DNA of 64,000 nucleotides from Desulfuromusa sp. Its GTDB lineage: Bacteria > Desulfobacterota > Desulfuromonadia > Desulfuromonadales > Geopsychrobacteraceae. The notes beneath the pieces were generated by a model. It searched no databases, was not told where the DNA came from, and saw only the letters and a program-made list of their open reading frames with translations. The stretch covers positions 62,001 through 126,000 of the forward strand of contig JADGDX010000003.1 in NCBI GenBank assembly GCA_016744675.1, written 5' to 3'. Shown piece after piece: positions 1 to 7,370 of this stretch. A program made the translations under genes and the position numbers. The stretch's first letter is position 1. Each line of letters begins with the position of its first letter.

Positions 1-72
1 AAGAAAGTCGGTCAAGCGGTGGCTCCGTTGCTGGTTTTAAAGAGCACACAGAGTAGGGCAGAGGCGGGTTAA
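1..72 (+). CDS. C-terminal end of a gene entering from the left edge (partial)
   Basis: Frame 1 is open from the first base to a TAA at 70-72, giving the last 23 residues of a protein whose start lies outside the window. The tail contains VGQAVAPLL, which loosely recalls the VGNAVPPLL motif near the C-terminus of DNA cytosine-5 methyltransferases, but this is far too little to assign a function. It could also be a chance open stretch. About 110 AT-rich bases separate it from the next gene. Confidence 0.3.
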   Translation, partial: KKVGQAVAPLLVLKSTQSRAEAG

Positions 73-184
73 GGTCAAGATTCACAATGTAAATTTTATT
101 TTCAGGTGGCGGGGATGAAAATGGGATTGGCATTGTCTCATCTTTTAGTCTATTATCACATAAAAGTGTGAAAGGGGTAATTTT

Positions 185-1156
185 ATGTTGAACATTACTG
201 TCGTGGCTTACGATAATTGCCTGCAATCGGGAATTGCAGGAATGCTTGATTTGTTCACGTTGGCGAATTGGGAGCAGAAGCGCTTATCACCGGAGTCAAA
301 ATCGCTGTTCTGTCACACGAATGTGGTGACTCTTGATGGCGAACCTGTGACTAGTTTTAATCGTCAGCAGGTCGTTGCAAATTGCAGTATCAGAGAATGC
401 AAAGATATTGATCTGCTGATTGTTCCTGGAGTGATGGGTCGGCCAGATCGCCTTTTGGAAAATACCGAATTAGTGGATTGGATTGGCGATCAGCATAGTA
501 ATGGTACGATTGTCGCTAGTGCTTGCTCCGGTGCTTTCTTGCTTGCTGAAGCCGGTATTTTAAAGGGTCGGTCAGCAACAACGCATTGGCAACTAGCAGA
601 TCGTTTCAGACAACGCTATCCAAAAATAGACATGCAGATTGATCGCCTGATTATTGATGGTGTTGACTATCTTTGTGCCGCAGGAACCGGTGCTCATCAT
701 GATCTTGCCCTGCATTTAATTGAAAAATATGGGTCAAAATCGCTGGCGAAAGTGTGCGCACGCATGATGTTAATTGACGGAAATCGCCGCGATCAGGCTC
801 CTTTTGTCAGGTTTAGGGGGAGTCGAGAGCATATCGACGAACCGGTTTTAAAAGTTCAGCAATGGTTGGATCAATATTATCGTGAGAAAGTTTCGGTGCG
901 GGTCATGGCTAAGCGCTCGGGATTAAATGAGCGAACCTTTCTCCGCCGCTTTAAAAAAGCGACCGGCGAAGCACCGTTGGAATATCTGCAAAAAATGCGG
1001 ATTGAAAAAGCAAAACAGTTACTAACTGGAACCGACCAATCTCTGGAGGTTATTACCAACTCAGTTGGTTATGTAGATCTCAGTTCTTTCCGCCGCTTGT
1101 TCCACCAGGTTGTCGGGATTTCACCAAGCGTTTATCGACAGCGATTTGGCAGTTGA
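185..1156 (+). CDS. GlxA-family transcriptional regulator (DJ-1/PfpI domain + AraC helix-turn-helix)
   Basis: A 323-residue regulator. Residues about 3-175 form a DJ-1/PfpI (class I glutamine amidotransferase-like) domain with a nucleophile-elbow sequence ACSGAFLL (Cys114). Residues about 215-320 are a C-terminal AraC-type double helix-turn-helix, with the typical SVGYVDLSSFRRLFHQ...GISPSVYRQRF ending. Family members sense an unknown small ligand and activate or repress nearby metabolic or transport genes. The ATG at 185 follows a GAAAGGGG ribosome site. The 3' end overlaps the convergent EamA transporter gene by 25 bases, so that transporter is a plausible but unproven target. The ligand cannot be predicted from sequence. 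Confidence 0.85.
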   Translation: MLNITVVAYDNCLQSGIAGMLDLFTLANWEQKRLSPESKSLFCHTNVVTLDGEPVTSFNRQQVVANCSIRECKDIDLLIVPGVMGRPDRLLENTELVDWIGDQHSNGTIVASACSGAFLLAEAGILKGRSATTHWQLADRFRQRYPKIDMQIDRLIIDGVDYLCAAGTGAHHDLALHLIEKYGSKSLAKVCARMMLIDGNRRDQAPFVRFRGSREHIDEPVLKVQQWLDQYYREKVSVRVMAKRSGLNERTFLRRFKKATGEAPLEYLQKMRIEKAKQLLTGTDQSLEVITNSVGYVDLSSFRRLFHQVVGISPSVYRQRFGS

Positions 1157-2013
1157 CGCTGGCGCAAAGACAAAAGAGTGTGGATAAATAAAGTCCCAAG
1201 AATCAATGCTCCTGCTATGAGCGTTCTTGAATGGGGCACTTCTTCAAGAACCATCCAAACCCATATTGGACCCAAGATTGTTTCGATGAGCAGAATGAGG
1301 CTGACTTCCGGTGCCTGAAGATAGCGGGGACTGAGGGTGATCATTGCAAAAGAGATTGGTAGGATGATGATCCCTAGAAGTAATAAATAACCGGCGTCTG
1401 TAGGGGCGAGTAATAGTGGTTGTGCCCCGAGAAAATAAACAATGGGGGCGACACTTAGGTTCCCAAGGACATTCGCTGGAATCATATTGACCTTTTTCCC
1501 ACTTCGAATAATCACTATATTTGAGCCCCACATGGCGGTTGCCCCGAGCGCCATTAAATCGCCAAGAAGTAGTCCATTTTGGAGACTTCCAGAAAAAATC
1601 AGCAAAATACCCCCAAAACAGGTGAAAATTGACAACTTAGTTCGTAGCGGGATTTTCTCACGAAGAATCCACCAACTGAGAAGACTGCTGAAAACCGGAG
1701 CAGCTGCCAGAATAACGAGAGTATTCGCTGCGGTTGTTTGTTTCAGGGAGCCAATGAATAGTAGTGATCCAACAATGATCATTAGAGTTGAGATGATGCC
1801 AGTACGACCGATGGCATAAAAACTGTGAAAGAACTGACGTCGGTAGCGTACTGCTAGAAACAAAGCCATCACGATACCGGTAAGGAGGCATCGCCAAAAC
1901 AAAAGGGTCCAGACATCAGCTTGGATCAGACGCACCAATAGGGCATCGGGACTGAGGATCAGCACGGCGGTAAAAGTGAGTAGAATTCCCTTGAGTTGGT
2001 CAGTGAGTCTCAT
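1132..2013 (-). CDS. EamA/DMT-family transporter
   Basis: A very hydrophobic protein of about 293 residues with roughly ten membrane segments in two repeated halves, the layout of drug/metabolite exporters (EamA, RhaT). It sits in the inner membrane; the substrate is unknown but family members export amino acids, nucleosides or drugs. I start it at the ATG at 2013 (MRLTDQLKGILL), because the longer reading frame upstream adds a 45-residue polar stretch unlike the family and would run into the next gene's leader. Its end overlaps the convergent GlxA-type regulator by 25 bases. Confidence 0.8.
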   Translation of the reverse strand: MRLTDQLKGILLTFTAVLILSPDALLVRLIQADVWTLLFWRCLLTGIVMALFLAVRYRRQFFHSFYAIGRTGIISTLMIIVGSLLFIGSLKQTTAANTLVILAAAPVFSSLLSWWILREKIPLRTKLSIFTCFGGILLIFSGSLQNGLLLGDLMALGATAMWGSNIVIIRSGKKVNMIPANVLGNLSVAPIVYFLGAQPLLLAPTDAGYLLLLGIIILPISFAMITLSPRYLQAPEVSLILLIETILGPIWVWMVLEEVPHSRTLIAGALILGTLFIHTLLSLRQRQLPNRCR

Positions 2014-2112
2014 GGTGATAATTGGTCTCACAGATGGAATTGGAAAGGCAAGTGGCTTTTCTTTGGTCCAGGGTTGAAAGCAGTGTATGATCTGTTGCAG
2101 GAGGATCGTTTT

Positions 2113-2382
2113 ATGACCATTTCTGGAAATCCAAAAAAACTGGCGCAAGATATTGCTGGTGGATTTTATAGTTTATCTCCGCCTGTGCTTAAAAAATATA
2201 ATCCTGCTGACTTGAAGATCATCCTGTCTAATCTGGCTTTGGTGAAAAGAGAGGTCCGGCAGACCCAGGTTCCGATTGATGATGTTCAGTTGGTGAAGGC
2301 AAAAAATACAAGGGTATCACGCTTAAATCAGGCTGAAATGGTACTGCGCAGCCATTGTAAAAAGATGCGTATCCCCATTTAG
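2113..2382 (+). CDS. small conserved-looking protein of unknown function
   Basis: An 89-residue soluble protein starting at an ATG at 2113 behind a good GGAGG ribosome site (about 2098-2102). It begins MTISGNPKKLAQ and is basic towards the end. There is no signal peptide, membrane segment or recognised motif. It lies 31 bases upstream of the universal stress protein gene on the same strand and is probably co-transcribed with it. I do not recognise the family. Confidence 0.55.
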   Translation: MTISGNPKKLAQDIAGGFYSLSPPVLKKYNPADLKIILSNLALVKREVRQTQVPIDDVQLVKAKNTRVSRLNQAEMVLRSHCKKMRIPI

Positions 2383-2413
2383 TCGACATTCCATTTTATA
2401 GAGGAGAGTTCTG

Positions 2414-2839
2414 ATGGAAACTAAAGTTTTGATTCCGGTGAATGATTCCCCCACCACGCAACAGACAATAGAAGATATCATCACGTATAAAGAAAAGTTT
2501 CCCTCACAGCTGGTTTTGCTGCATGTCATTAATGACCAGCTTGCTTACCGGATGATCCCAGGTTTTCAGATCGAGATGGTCAGAGAAAATGCAGAGAAGG
2601 CGGCTCAACAGCGCCTGGATATACTGGCGGAAACGCTTGGTGAAGCAGGATTTACTGTTGAACTTCGACTTGAGTTTGGTGCCCCTCGTCGGGTGATCCC
2701 AAGGATTGCAAATGAAGAAAAGTTTCAGTTGCTGGTGATTGGGCGCAAAGTAAAAACTGGCGAAATTCGCGACGTTCTGTTTGGATCAGTCGCAAATTAT
2801 GTGCTTCACAACGTTGAATGCCCTGTTCTTCTTTTTTAA
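2414..2839 (+). CDS. universal stress protein (UspA family)
   Basis: A 141-residue single-domain Usp protein. It has the typical N-terminal strand (KVLIPVNDSP), a middle alpha/beta region, and a C-terminal LLVIGRK...GSVANYVLHNVECPVLLF segment corresponding to the G-2x-G-9x-G(S/T) nucleotide-binding motif. In this copy the first glycine region reads GRKVKTGEIRDVLFGSVA, so ATP binding is plausible. Usp proteins are cytoplasmic and linked to survival under starvation or oxidative stress. A GAGGAG ribosome site lies 8 bases before the ATG. It is probably transcribed with the small gene upstream and possibly the phosphoesterase 22 bases downstream. Confidence 0.85.
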   Translation: METKVLIPVNDSPTTQQTIEDIITYKEKFPSQLVLLHVINDQLAYRMIPGFQIEMVRENAEKAAQQRLDILAETLGEAGFTVELRLEFGAPRRVIPRIANEEKFQLLVIGRKVKTGEIRDVLFGSVANYVLHNVECPVLLF

Positions 2840-2861
2840 ATCTTAAAAGCGGGTTCTCCGT

Positions 2862-3989
2862 ATGAAGTTATTTCTGCTGATATTCCTCGCCATCTACGGT
2901 GGCATGCATCTTCTCGTTTTTTGGGGATTTTACCCTCTCCTAAAAGGTCATTCCGCTCTGCCAATCCTGACTTGGATCTGGATGGTGGGGATGATCATGA
3001 CCCCGGTGCTGGTCGGATTTGCAGAACGGGTTGGATTGGAAACATCAGCTCGTGGTCTTGCTTGGATCGGCTACAGTTGGATGGGGGTAGTCTTTATTGC
3101 CTTCAGTTTATTTGTTCTCGTTGGGCTCTGGGATTTGCTTTTTTATTTTTCAAGTCGATTGTTGCCCCAGTTACCGAACCTTTCCTTGCATGGCGCGATC
3201 ACCGCAACAGTGGTGTTATTTATCGTTATTGCCGCCAGTTTTTACGGTCTCTATGAGGCAAATAATCTGCAGATTGAGAGGGTCAAAGTCGTCAGTGCAA
3301 AACTGCCGCCTGGGACGCCAGCGATTCGAATCGTCCAAATCTCCGACCTGCACCTTGGGCTGATCCACCGAGAAGAAGCATTGGCTCCTATTGTTAACCA
3401 GATTTTGGAATTAAAGCCTGATGTCGTGGCAGCCACTGGGGACATTGTTGATGCTCAAATTAACCACCTAGAAGAATTGGTTAACCTCTGGCAGCGGATC
3501 AATCCTCCCCTAGGGATGTTTGCCGTGACTGGAAATCATGAATACTATGCAGGTCTTGAGCAATCGCTCGATTTTCTCCAGCGCAGTGGCTTCCAAGTTT
3601 TGCGCAATCGTAGTGTCATTGCTGGTGAGTGGCTCAAGGTGGTTGGGGTTGATGATCCAGCACGGGGTGGTCTTCCTGATGAAGATGGCGCTCTTGGGGA
3701 GAGCTTGGGGAAGTTTACTTTGTTGCTTAAGCATCGCCCCGACTTTTTAGAGACTTCAATGGGGAAATTTGATTTGCAACTTTCGGGGCACAGCCACGGA
3801 GGACAGATTTTTCCTTTCAACATGTTAACCCGCATAAAGTATCCACTTCTAAATGGACTCTATACGTTAGCAGAGAACCAATATCTTTATACAAGTCGTG
3901 GGACCGGCACATGGGGACCACCGATGCGGATTTTTTCATCACCAGAGATCACTTTGTTCGAGGTTGTTCCTGAAACTCTCTCAGATTGA
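2862..3989 (+). CDS. membrane-anchored metallophosphoesterase (YkuE/YaeI-like)
   Basis: A 375-residue protein with about four N-terminal membrane helices (residues 1-140) and a calcineurin-like phosphoesterase domain. Metal-ligand motifs are all visible: SDLHLG (DxH), GDIVD (GDxxD), GNHEY (GNHE), and SGHSHGGQ (GHxH). Relatives such as YaeI/LpxG act on phospholipids or lipid A precursors (UDP-diacylglucosamine) at the inner membrane, but many have unknown substrates. The ribosome site is weak. It is the last gene of the unit and is followed by a bidirectional terminator at 4121-4155. Confidence 0.8.
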   Translation: MKLFLLIFLAIYGGMHLLVFWGFYPLLKGHSALPILTWIWMVGMIMTPVLVGFAERVGLETSARGLAWIGYSWMGVVFIAFSLFVLVGLWDLLFYFSSRLLPQLPNLSLHGAITATVVLFIVIAASFYGLYEANNLQIERVKVVSAKLPPGTPAIRIVQISDLHLGLIHREEALAPIVNQILELKPDVVAATGDIVDAQINHLEELVNLWQRINPPLGMFAVTGNHEYYAGLEQSLDFLQRSGFQVLRNRSVIAGEWLKVVGVDDPARGGLPDEDGALGESLGKFTLLLKHRPDFLETSMGKFDLQLSGHSHGGQIFPFNMLTRIKYPLLNGLYTLAENQYLYTSRGTGTWGPPMRIFSSPEITLFEVVPETLSD

Positions 3990-4120
3990 TCTTCTATTGC
4001 CCCTTTCTTAGTTTTCGGTTTTTGCTCTAGAGCGTTTTGTTCTAAGCGCTGCTGAGAAATGGCAGGGGTTCATGACACGAATAAAGGCAATTGTTCAGTC
4101 GAATGATGAAAATTGAACAC

Positions 4121-4155
4121 AAAAAAGCGTACCTCAAATATGGGTACGCTTTTTT
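4121..4155. terminator. bidirectional rho-independent terminator
   Basis: An 8-bp perfect stem, AGCGTACC/GGTACGCT, with a 9-base loop, flanked by A6 on the left and T6 on the right. It works in both directions and separates the phosphoesterase gene from the convergent Spy/CpxP-like gene. Confidence 0.85.
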
Positions 4156-4176
4156 GCGAATTAGGTGATTAGAGGA

Positions 4177-4746
4177 CTAACCTTTGTTACAAGGTTTTTT
4201 GCCCCCTCTTTTTCCATCTTTGTTGCAGCTGTCACAATCCTTAGGACCACCGCGTTTGCCGAAAAAGCCTTCGCCATGAGCCCCTTTAAGCTTTTCAGCT
4301 TTTGCTTGTTGTTCTGGGGTGAGGACGTCAAGAACTTGCTGATGCAGGCTAGCGCGTTGAACCATCATTTCTGTTTTTAGGTTAGAGCTTTTTTCTGCTA
4401 ATTTACGAAATTCAGATTCGTTAAATTCACCCTTTTGCTTGTATTCACGTAAATCATTGCGACTTTCTTGCATTTTTGCGCGCATTTCTTGGCGTTGCTG
4501 GTTTTTTTGCTCAAACAGAGACTCCAGCTGATCTTTCTGTTGATCGGAAAAATCAAGGATGATAGCCATTTTCTCGAGTCGATTTTCCATGTGATCCTGG
4601 CGTTGTTCCTGGGATATTTTTCCCCCTTTGCGATCGCATGAATCACCACAATCTTTTTTTCCATGTCCTCCTGGCCAGGCAAAAACTGTCCCGCTAAAAA
4701 ATAGGATTGCTAAAAGGATGGATATGCTGCTTACAGTTTTTTTCAT
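4177..4746 (-). CDS. Spy/CpxP-like periplasmic protein with cysteine-rich ends
   Basis: A 189-residue secreted protein with a signal peptide ending at about VFA (residue 23). The central part (about 45-155) is helical and charged, with LTxxQ-like motifs LDFSDQQ and VLTPEQQ, the hallmark of Spy/CpxP chaperones or adaptors. Unlike E. coli CpxP, both ends are Lys/Gly-rich with cysteines: CGDSC near residue 37 and CDSC plus a last Cys near the C-terminus. These could bind metal or form disulfides. The gene is divergent from a CpxR/CpxA-like pair across an exact CpxR-type box, so it is very likely part of that envelope-stress regulon and may damp the sensor kinase, as CpxP does. Confidence 0.8.
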   Translation of the reverse strand: MKKTVSSISILLAILFFSGTVFAWPGGHGKKDCGDSCDRKGGKISQEQRQDHMENRLEKMAIILDFSDQQKDQLESLFEQKNQQRQEMRAKMQESRNDLREYKQKGEFNESEFRKLAEKSSNLKTEMMVQRASLHQQVLDVLTPEQQAKAEKLKGAHGEGFFGKRGGPKDCDSCNKDGKRGGKKPCNKG

Positions 4747-4842
4747 GATTTTTCTCCTTAGGTTGTCGTCAATATCTTAATTTTGATGTCATCACTATAA
4801 CGTAAAGTTGATTTCCTGTGGGTTAAGTGCTGTGAGAATTGA

Positions 4843-4891
4843 GTAAAGTTATGTAAAGTCTCAGCTGAAGAGTTGCTTAACAATTCTTTAC
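4843..4891. promoter_or_regulatory. CpxR-type operator sites in the divergent promoter region
   Basis: Bases 4843-4857 read GTAAA, five bases, GTAAA, the exact consensus of E. coli CpxR sites. A second, weaker copy lies on the other strand at 4877-4891 (GTAAA, five bases, GTTAA). A single GTAAA half-site lies at 4802-4806. A TATAAT at 4915-4920 fits a -10 box for the regulator operon with no good -35, as expected for an activator-dependent promoter. The sites lie between the Spy/CpxP-like gene and the CpxR-like gene, so autoregulation and control of the chaperone are the natural reading. Confidence 0.65.
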
Positions 4892-4948
4892 ACCTAACGA
4901 GTGAGCGATCTCGTTATAATTGCCCTTGTATCTATGTGAGGAGCGACC

Positions 4949-5659
4949 ATGAACCAAATCCTGATAATTGATGATGATATCGAACTTTGTGACCTGTTGA
5001 CAGATTATTTGGACGGTGAAGGATTTGCTGTTGAGACAGTTAACAACGGAAAGCAGGGTGTGGAGCAGGCACTTGCTCGTGAGTATATGCTAGTGATTCT
5101 GGATGTGATGTTGCCGGAACTGAATGGCTTTGATGTTCTTAGGAAAATTCGTGAAAGCAGTAAGGTCCCAGTGATTATGTTGACTGCTCGGGGCGATGAT
5201 GTTGATCGGATTGTTGGCCTAGAACTCGGAGCGGATGATTATCTGCCAAAGCCTTTTAATCCACGTGAACTCGTTGCACGAATTCGTGCGATTCAGCGCC
5301 GTGTTGAGACGGTTGAGCCAAAGGACGTGGTAGGTCAGGACGCTGCAGATTTGAAGGTTGGTGATGTTGTCCTTTGCCGGACCAAGCGGACCGTAAAACG
5401 ATCTGGTGAAAACATTGAGCTGACTTCGGTTGAGTTTAACTTGCTTGAGGTCTTGTTGTCTCACGCAGGAGAAGTGATCAGCCGGGATGATCTTGTGGGA
5501 AAAGTTCTTGGCCGGCAGTTATCAGCTTATGATCGCAGTATTGATGTGCATGTTAGTGCATTGCGGAAAAAGTTGGGCCATTTTGATGGCCAAACAGAAC
5601 GGATCAGAACGATTCGTAGCGTCGGATATCTCTATTCTCTTGCAGAAAGACAATCCTGA
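4949..5659 (+). CDS. cpxR: CpxR-like OmpR-family response regulator
   Basis: A 236-residue response regulator. The receiver domain spans residues 1-115 with the acidic pair Asp9/Asp10, phosphoacceptor Asp52 (in ILDVMLPELNG), the TA switch residues and Lys101 (LPKPF). A winged-helix OmpR-type DNA-binding domain (about 130-232) ends in RTIRSVGYLYSL. It is predicted to bind the GTAAA(N5)GTAAA site upstream of its own gene and to activate the divergent Spy/CpxP-like gene when phosphorylated by the kinase encoded next. The stop overlaps the kinase start by one base, showing translational coupling. The name CpxR is inferred from similarity and context. Confidence 0.85.
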   Translation: MNQILIIDDDIELCDLLTDYLDGEGFAVETVNNGKQGVEQALAREYMLVILDVMLPELNGFDVLRKIRESSKVPVIMLTARGDDVDRIVGLELGADDYLPKPFNPRELVARIRAIQRRVETVEPKDVVGQDAADLKVGDVVLCRTKRTVKRSGENIELTSVEFNLLEVLLSHAGEVISRDDLVGKVLGRQLSAYDRSIDVHVSALRKKLGHFDGQTERIRTIRSVGYLYSLAERQS

Positions 5660-7032
5660 TGCGCAGTTTATTTTTAAAGATATTTCTCTCCTTTTTGCTG
5701 ATTCTCCTGTTGGTTTCGACCGCCGTGGTTCTTTTGACCTATTTTAGAGATCAGGAGTTTCCACCGTTGGCGCACCAGGACTTTGCCCGACAGGCGGTTG
5801 CAGAATATGGGCGTGAAGCTATCAAGGCCTTTGAACATAGTAGCAATGAGGAAGTCGATAAATTTTCCGGACACTTACGTGAAAGATCGGGAATTTATTT
5901 ATTACTTTTTGATCATCACGGGCGTCCACTAACGAATCGCAGAGTTCCGCGCAGAATACAACACATGGTGCAGCGAGCAATGCAAACAGGTGAAGTTGTC
6001 TTCCCTGTGATGGGAAATCGTAATGGGTTTGCTAGTGCTGTTGTCGGGGCGAAAGGGGAGACATATTTTGTTTCCATTCTTTTGCCTGAGCGGCCCCAAG
6101 CACAGAATTTTGTGGAAGGTGTGACGCATGGATTATTAGGTTGGCGATTACTCCTTTTACTGATAATTACCGCCGGTGTTTGCTATGCCCTCGCCCGGTC
6201 ACTGACAGCTCCCATTGGTCGTTTGCGCCAGGCGACACGTCGTTTTGCGTCAGGAGATCTATCCACAAGGATTGGAGATGACGTAAAAGGAAGAAACGAA
6301 CTTGCAGAATTGTCACATGATTTCGATGAAATGGCTGAAAAAATTGAAGGATTGGTTGGAGGGCAAAAAACTCTCTTGCGGGATATCTCGCATGAATTAC
6401 GTTCGCCCCTCGCACGTTTAGGCATCGCTCTGGAACTCGCTCGTCAACAGGAGGGTGGGGAGTTACAACGTAAATCACTGGATCGGATTGGGTTGGAAGC
6501 AGAACGAATGAATAGCATGATTGGCCAATTACTCAATCTGACTCGCTTGGAAAGTAGAGAATTCGAGATTTCTTTTGAGGAATTTGACCTTCGGGATTTA
6601 TTGGCCTGTTTGGTTAATGATGCTGCCTATGAAGCAAAAGTTCGTCAATGTGAGGTTGTTTTGCAGGCACCGACAAAAGTTAGTTTTCTGGGGTCACAAA
6701 ACTTGCTGGCTCAGGCATTTGAAAATGTGATCCGTAATGGGGTCAAATATACTGCTGAAGGTAGCCTTGTTTCGATTAAGTTATGGGTTGAAGAAGAACA
6801 GATAAAAGTTCAGATTGCTGACGCGGGGATCGGTGTTCCCGATGATGCTTTGGGGAAAATATTTGATCCTTTTTTCCGGGTTGCTGATGCACGAGACCGT
6901 CAAAGTGGAGGAACGGGAATAGGTTTGGCTATCGCTAAGCAATCTATTATCCTCCATGGAGGGACGATCTCTGCATATAATCAGAATGATGGAGGACTGT
7001 TGGTTGACATTGTTTTGCCCGTCAATAATTAG
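5659..7032 (+). CDS. cpxA: CpxA-like sensor histidine kinase
   Basis: A 457-residue inner-membrane kinase. TM1 is at about 7-27, followed by a periplasmic sensor loop of about 130 residues, TM2 at 158-178, a HAMP domain (about 180-232), a HisKA domain with the phospho-acceptor His245 in RDISHELRSP, and an HATPase domain with N box (NVIRNGVKYT), G1 (DAGIGVP) and G2 (GGTGIGLAI). The architecture equals E. coli CpxA. It probably senses misfolded protein or envelope damage, perhaps through the Spy/CpxP-like protein encoded across the divergent promoter, and phosphorylates the regulator whose gene it overlaps by one base. Confidence 0.85.
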   Translation: MRSLFLKIFLSFLLILLLVSTAVVLLTYFRDQEFPPLAHQDFARQAVAEYGREAIKAFEHSSNEEVDKFSGHLRERSGIYLLLFDHHGRPLTNRRVPRRIQHMVQRAMQTGEVVFPVMGNRNGFASAVVGAKGETYFVSILLPERPQAQNFVEGVTHGLLGWRLLLLLIITAGVCYALARSLTAPIGRLRQATRRFASGDLSTRIGDDVKGRNELAELSHDFDEMAEKIEGLVGGQKTLLRDISHELRSPLARLGIALELARQQEGGELQRKSLDRIGLEAERMNSMIGQLLNLTRLESREFEISFEEFDLRDLLACLVNDAAYEAKVRQCEVVLQAPTKVSFLGSQNLLAQAFENVIRNGVKYTAEGSLVSIKLWVEEEQIKVQIADAGIGVPDDALGKIFDPFFRVADARDRQSGGTGIGLAIAKQSIILHGGTISAYNQNDGGLLVDIVLPVNN

Positions 7033-7047
7033 AAAAATCATGGGTGG

Positions 7048-7077
7048 TTGCCCGGGATTCTCTTTTTAGGTTACAAT
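7048..7077 (+). promoter_or_regulatory. candidate sigma-70 promoter for the short TGA-containing gene
   Basis: TTGCCC (7048-7053), an 18-base spacer and TACAAT (7072-7077) lie about 30 bases before the ribosome site of the 55-codon gene. It would let that gene be transcribed apart from the kinase operon. This is read by eye only. Confidence 0.4.
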
Positions 7078-7106
7078 CCACAGATAATCAAAGAAGGAGA
7101 TCTTGT

Positions 7107-7274
7107 ATGGATTGGTTTTTATTATTAGGAATTGTAGTTGTCTGGTTTGCTTTGAATCGGTGGATTTTACCTAAAATGGGCATTCAGACATGAATGTCAG
7201 GCAGCTGTGAGCTTCCGCGTGACGGTAAGCAGAAAACTGACCTGGAAAATTCCGGTGTGAGTGAAGAAAAATAA
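7107..7274 (+). CDS. candidate selenoprotein: 55-residue single-pass membrane protein with in-frame TGA
   Basis: An ATG at 7107 follows a near-perfect ribosome site (AAGAAGGAGAT, 7091-7101). The first 28 codons encode one membrane helix (about residues 4-21) ending in WILPKMGIQT. Codon 29 is TGA (7191-7193), then the same frame continues with MSGSC, a charged tail and a TAA at 7272-7274. Read-through would give U29-x4-C34, a redox- or metal-binding-type pair just past the membrane helix. A hairpin suited to a bacterial SECIS lies directly downstream of the TGA, and a terminator follows the TAA by six bases, so the transcript is sized for the 55-codon product rather than the 28-codon one. The alternative is a 28-residue peptide ending at TGA. 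No family assignment is possible here, and selenocysteine insertion is inference. Confidence 0.6.
7191..7230 (+). promoter_or_regulatory. SECIS-like element following the in-frame TGA
   Basis: Beginning at the TGA, the RNA can form a hairpin GCTTCCG (7211-7217), loop CGTGA (7218-7222), CGG, a single bulged T (7226), AAGC (7227-7230). The apical loop carries a GU and sits 24-28 bases after the TGA, within the spacing usual for bacterial SECIS elements, which need a GU-containing loop and often a bulged U. In the E. coli fdhF element the bulge is on the 5' arm, whereas here it is on the 3' arm. A possible outer stem pairs GTCAG (7196-7200) with CTGAC (7237-7241). Confidence 0.5.
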
Positions 7275-7280
7275 TTTTGA

Positions 7281-7315
7281 AAGAAGGCCGCTCGTATGAG
7301 CGGCCTTCTTTGTTT
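7281..7315 (+). terminator. strong rho-independent terminator
   Basis: A 13-bp perfect stem (7281-7293 with 7298-7310, sequence AAGAAGGCCGCTC and its complement) with a GTAT loop, followed by TGTTTTT. It ends the transcript of the short TGA-containing gene six bases after its TAA. Confidence 0.9.
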
Positions 7316-7370
7316 TTAGGTAATCTATACTTAGCTGAAGAGCTCTCTGAAGAAAGACTCTCGGTTGGTA

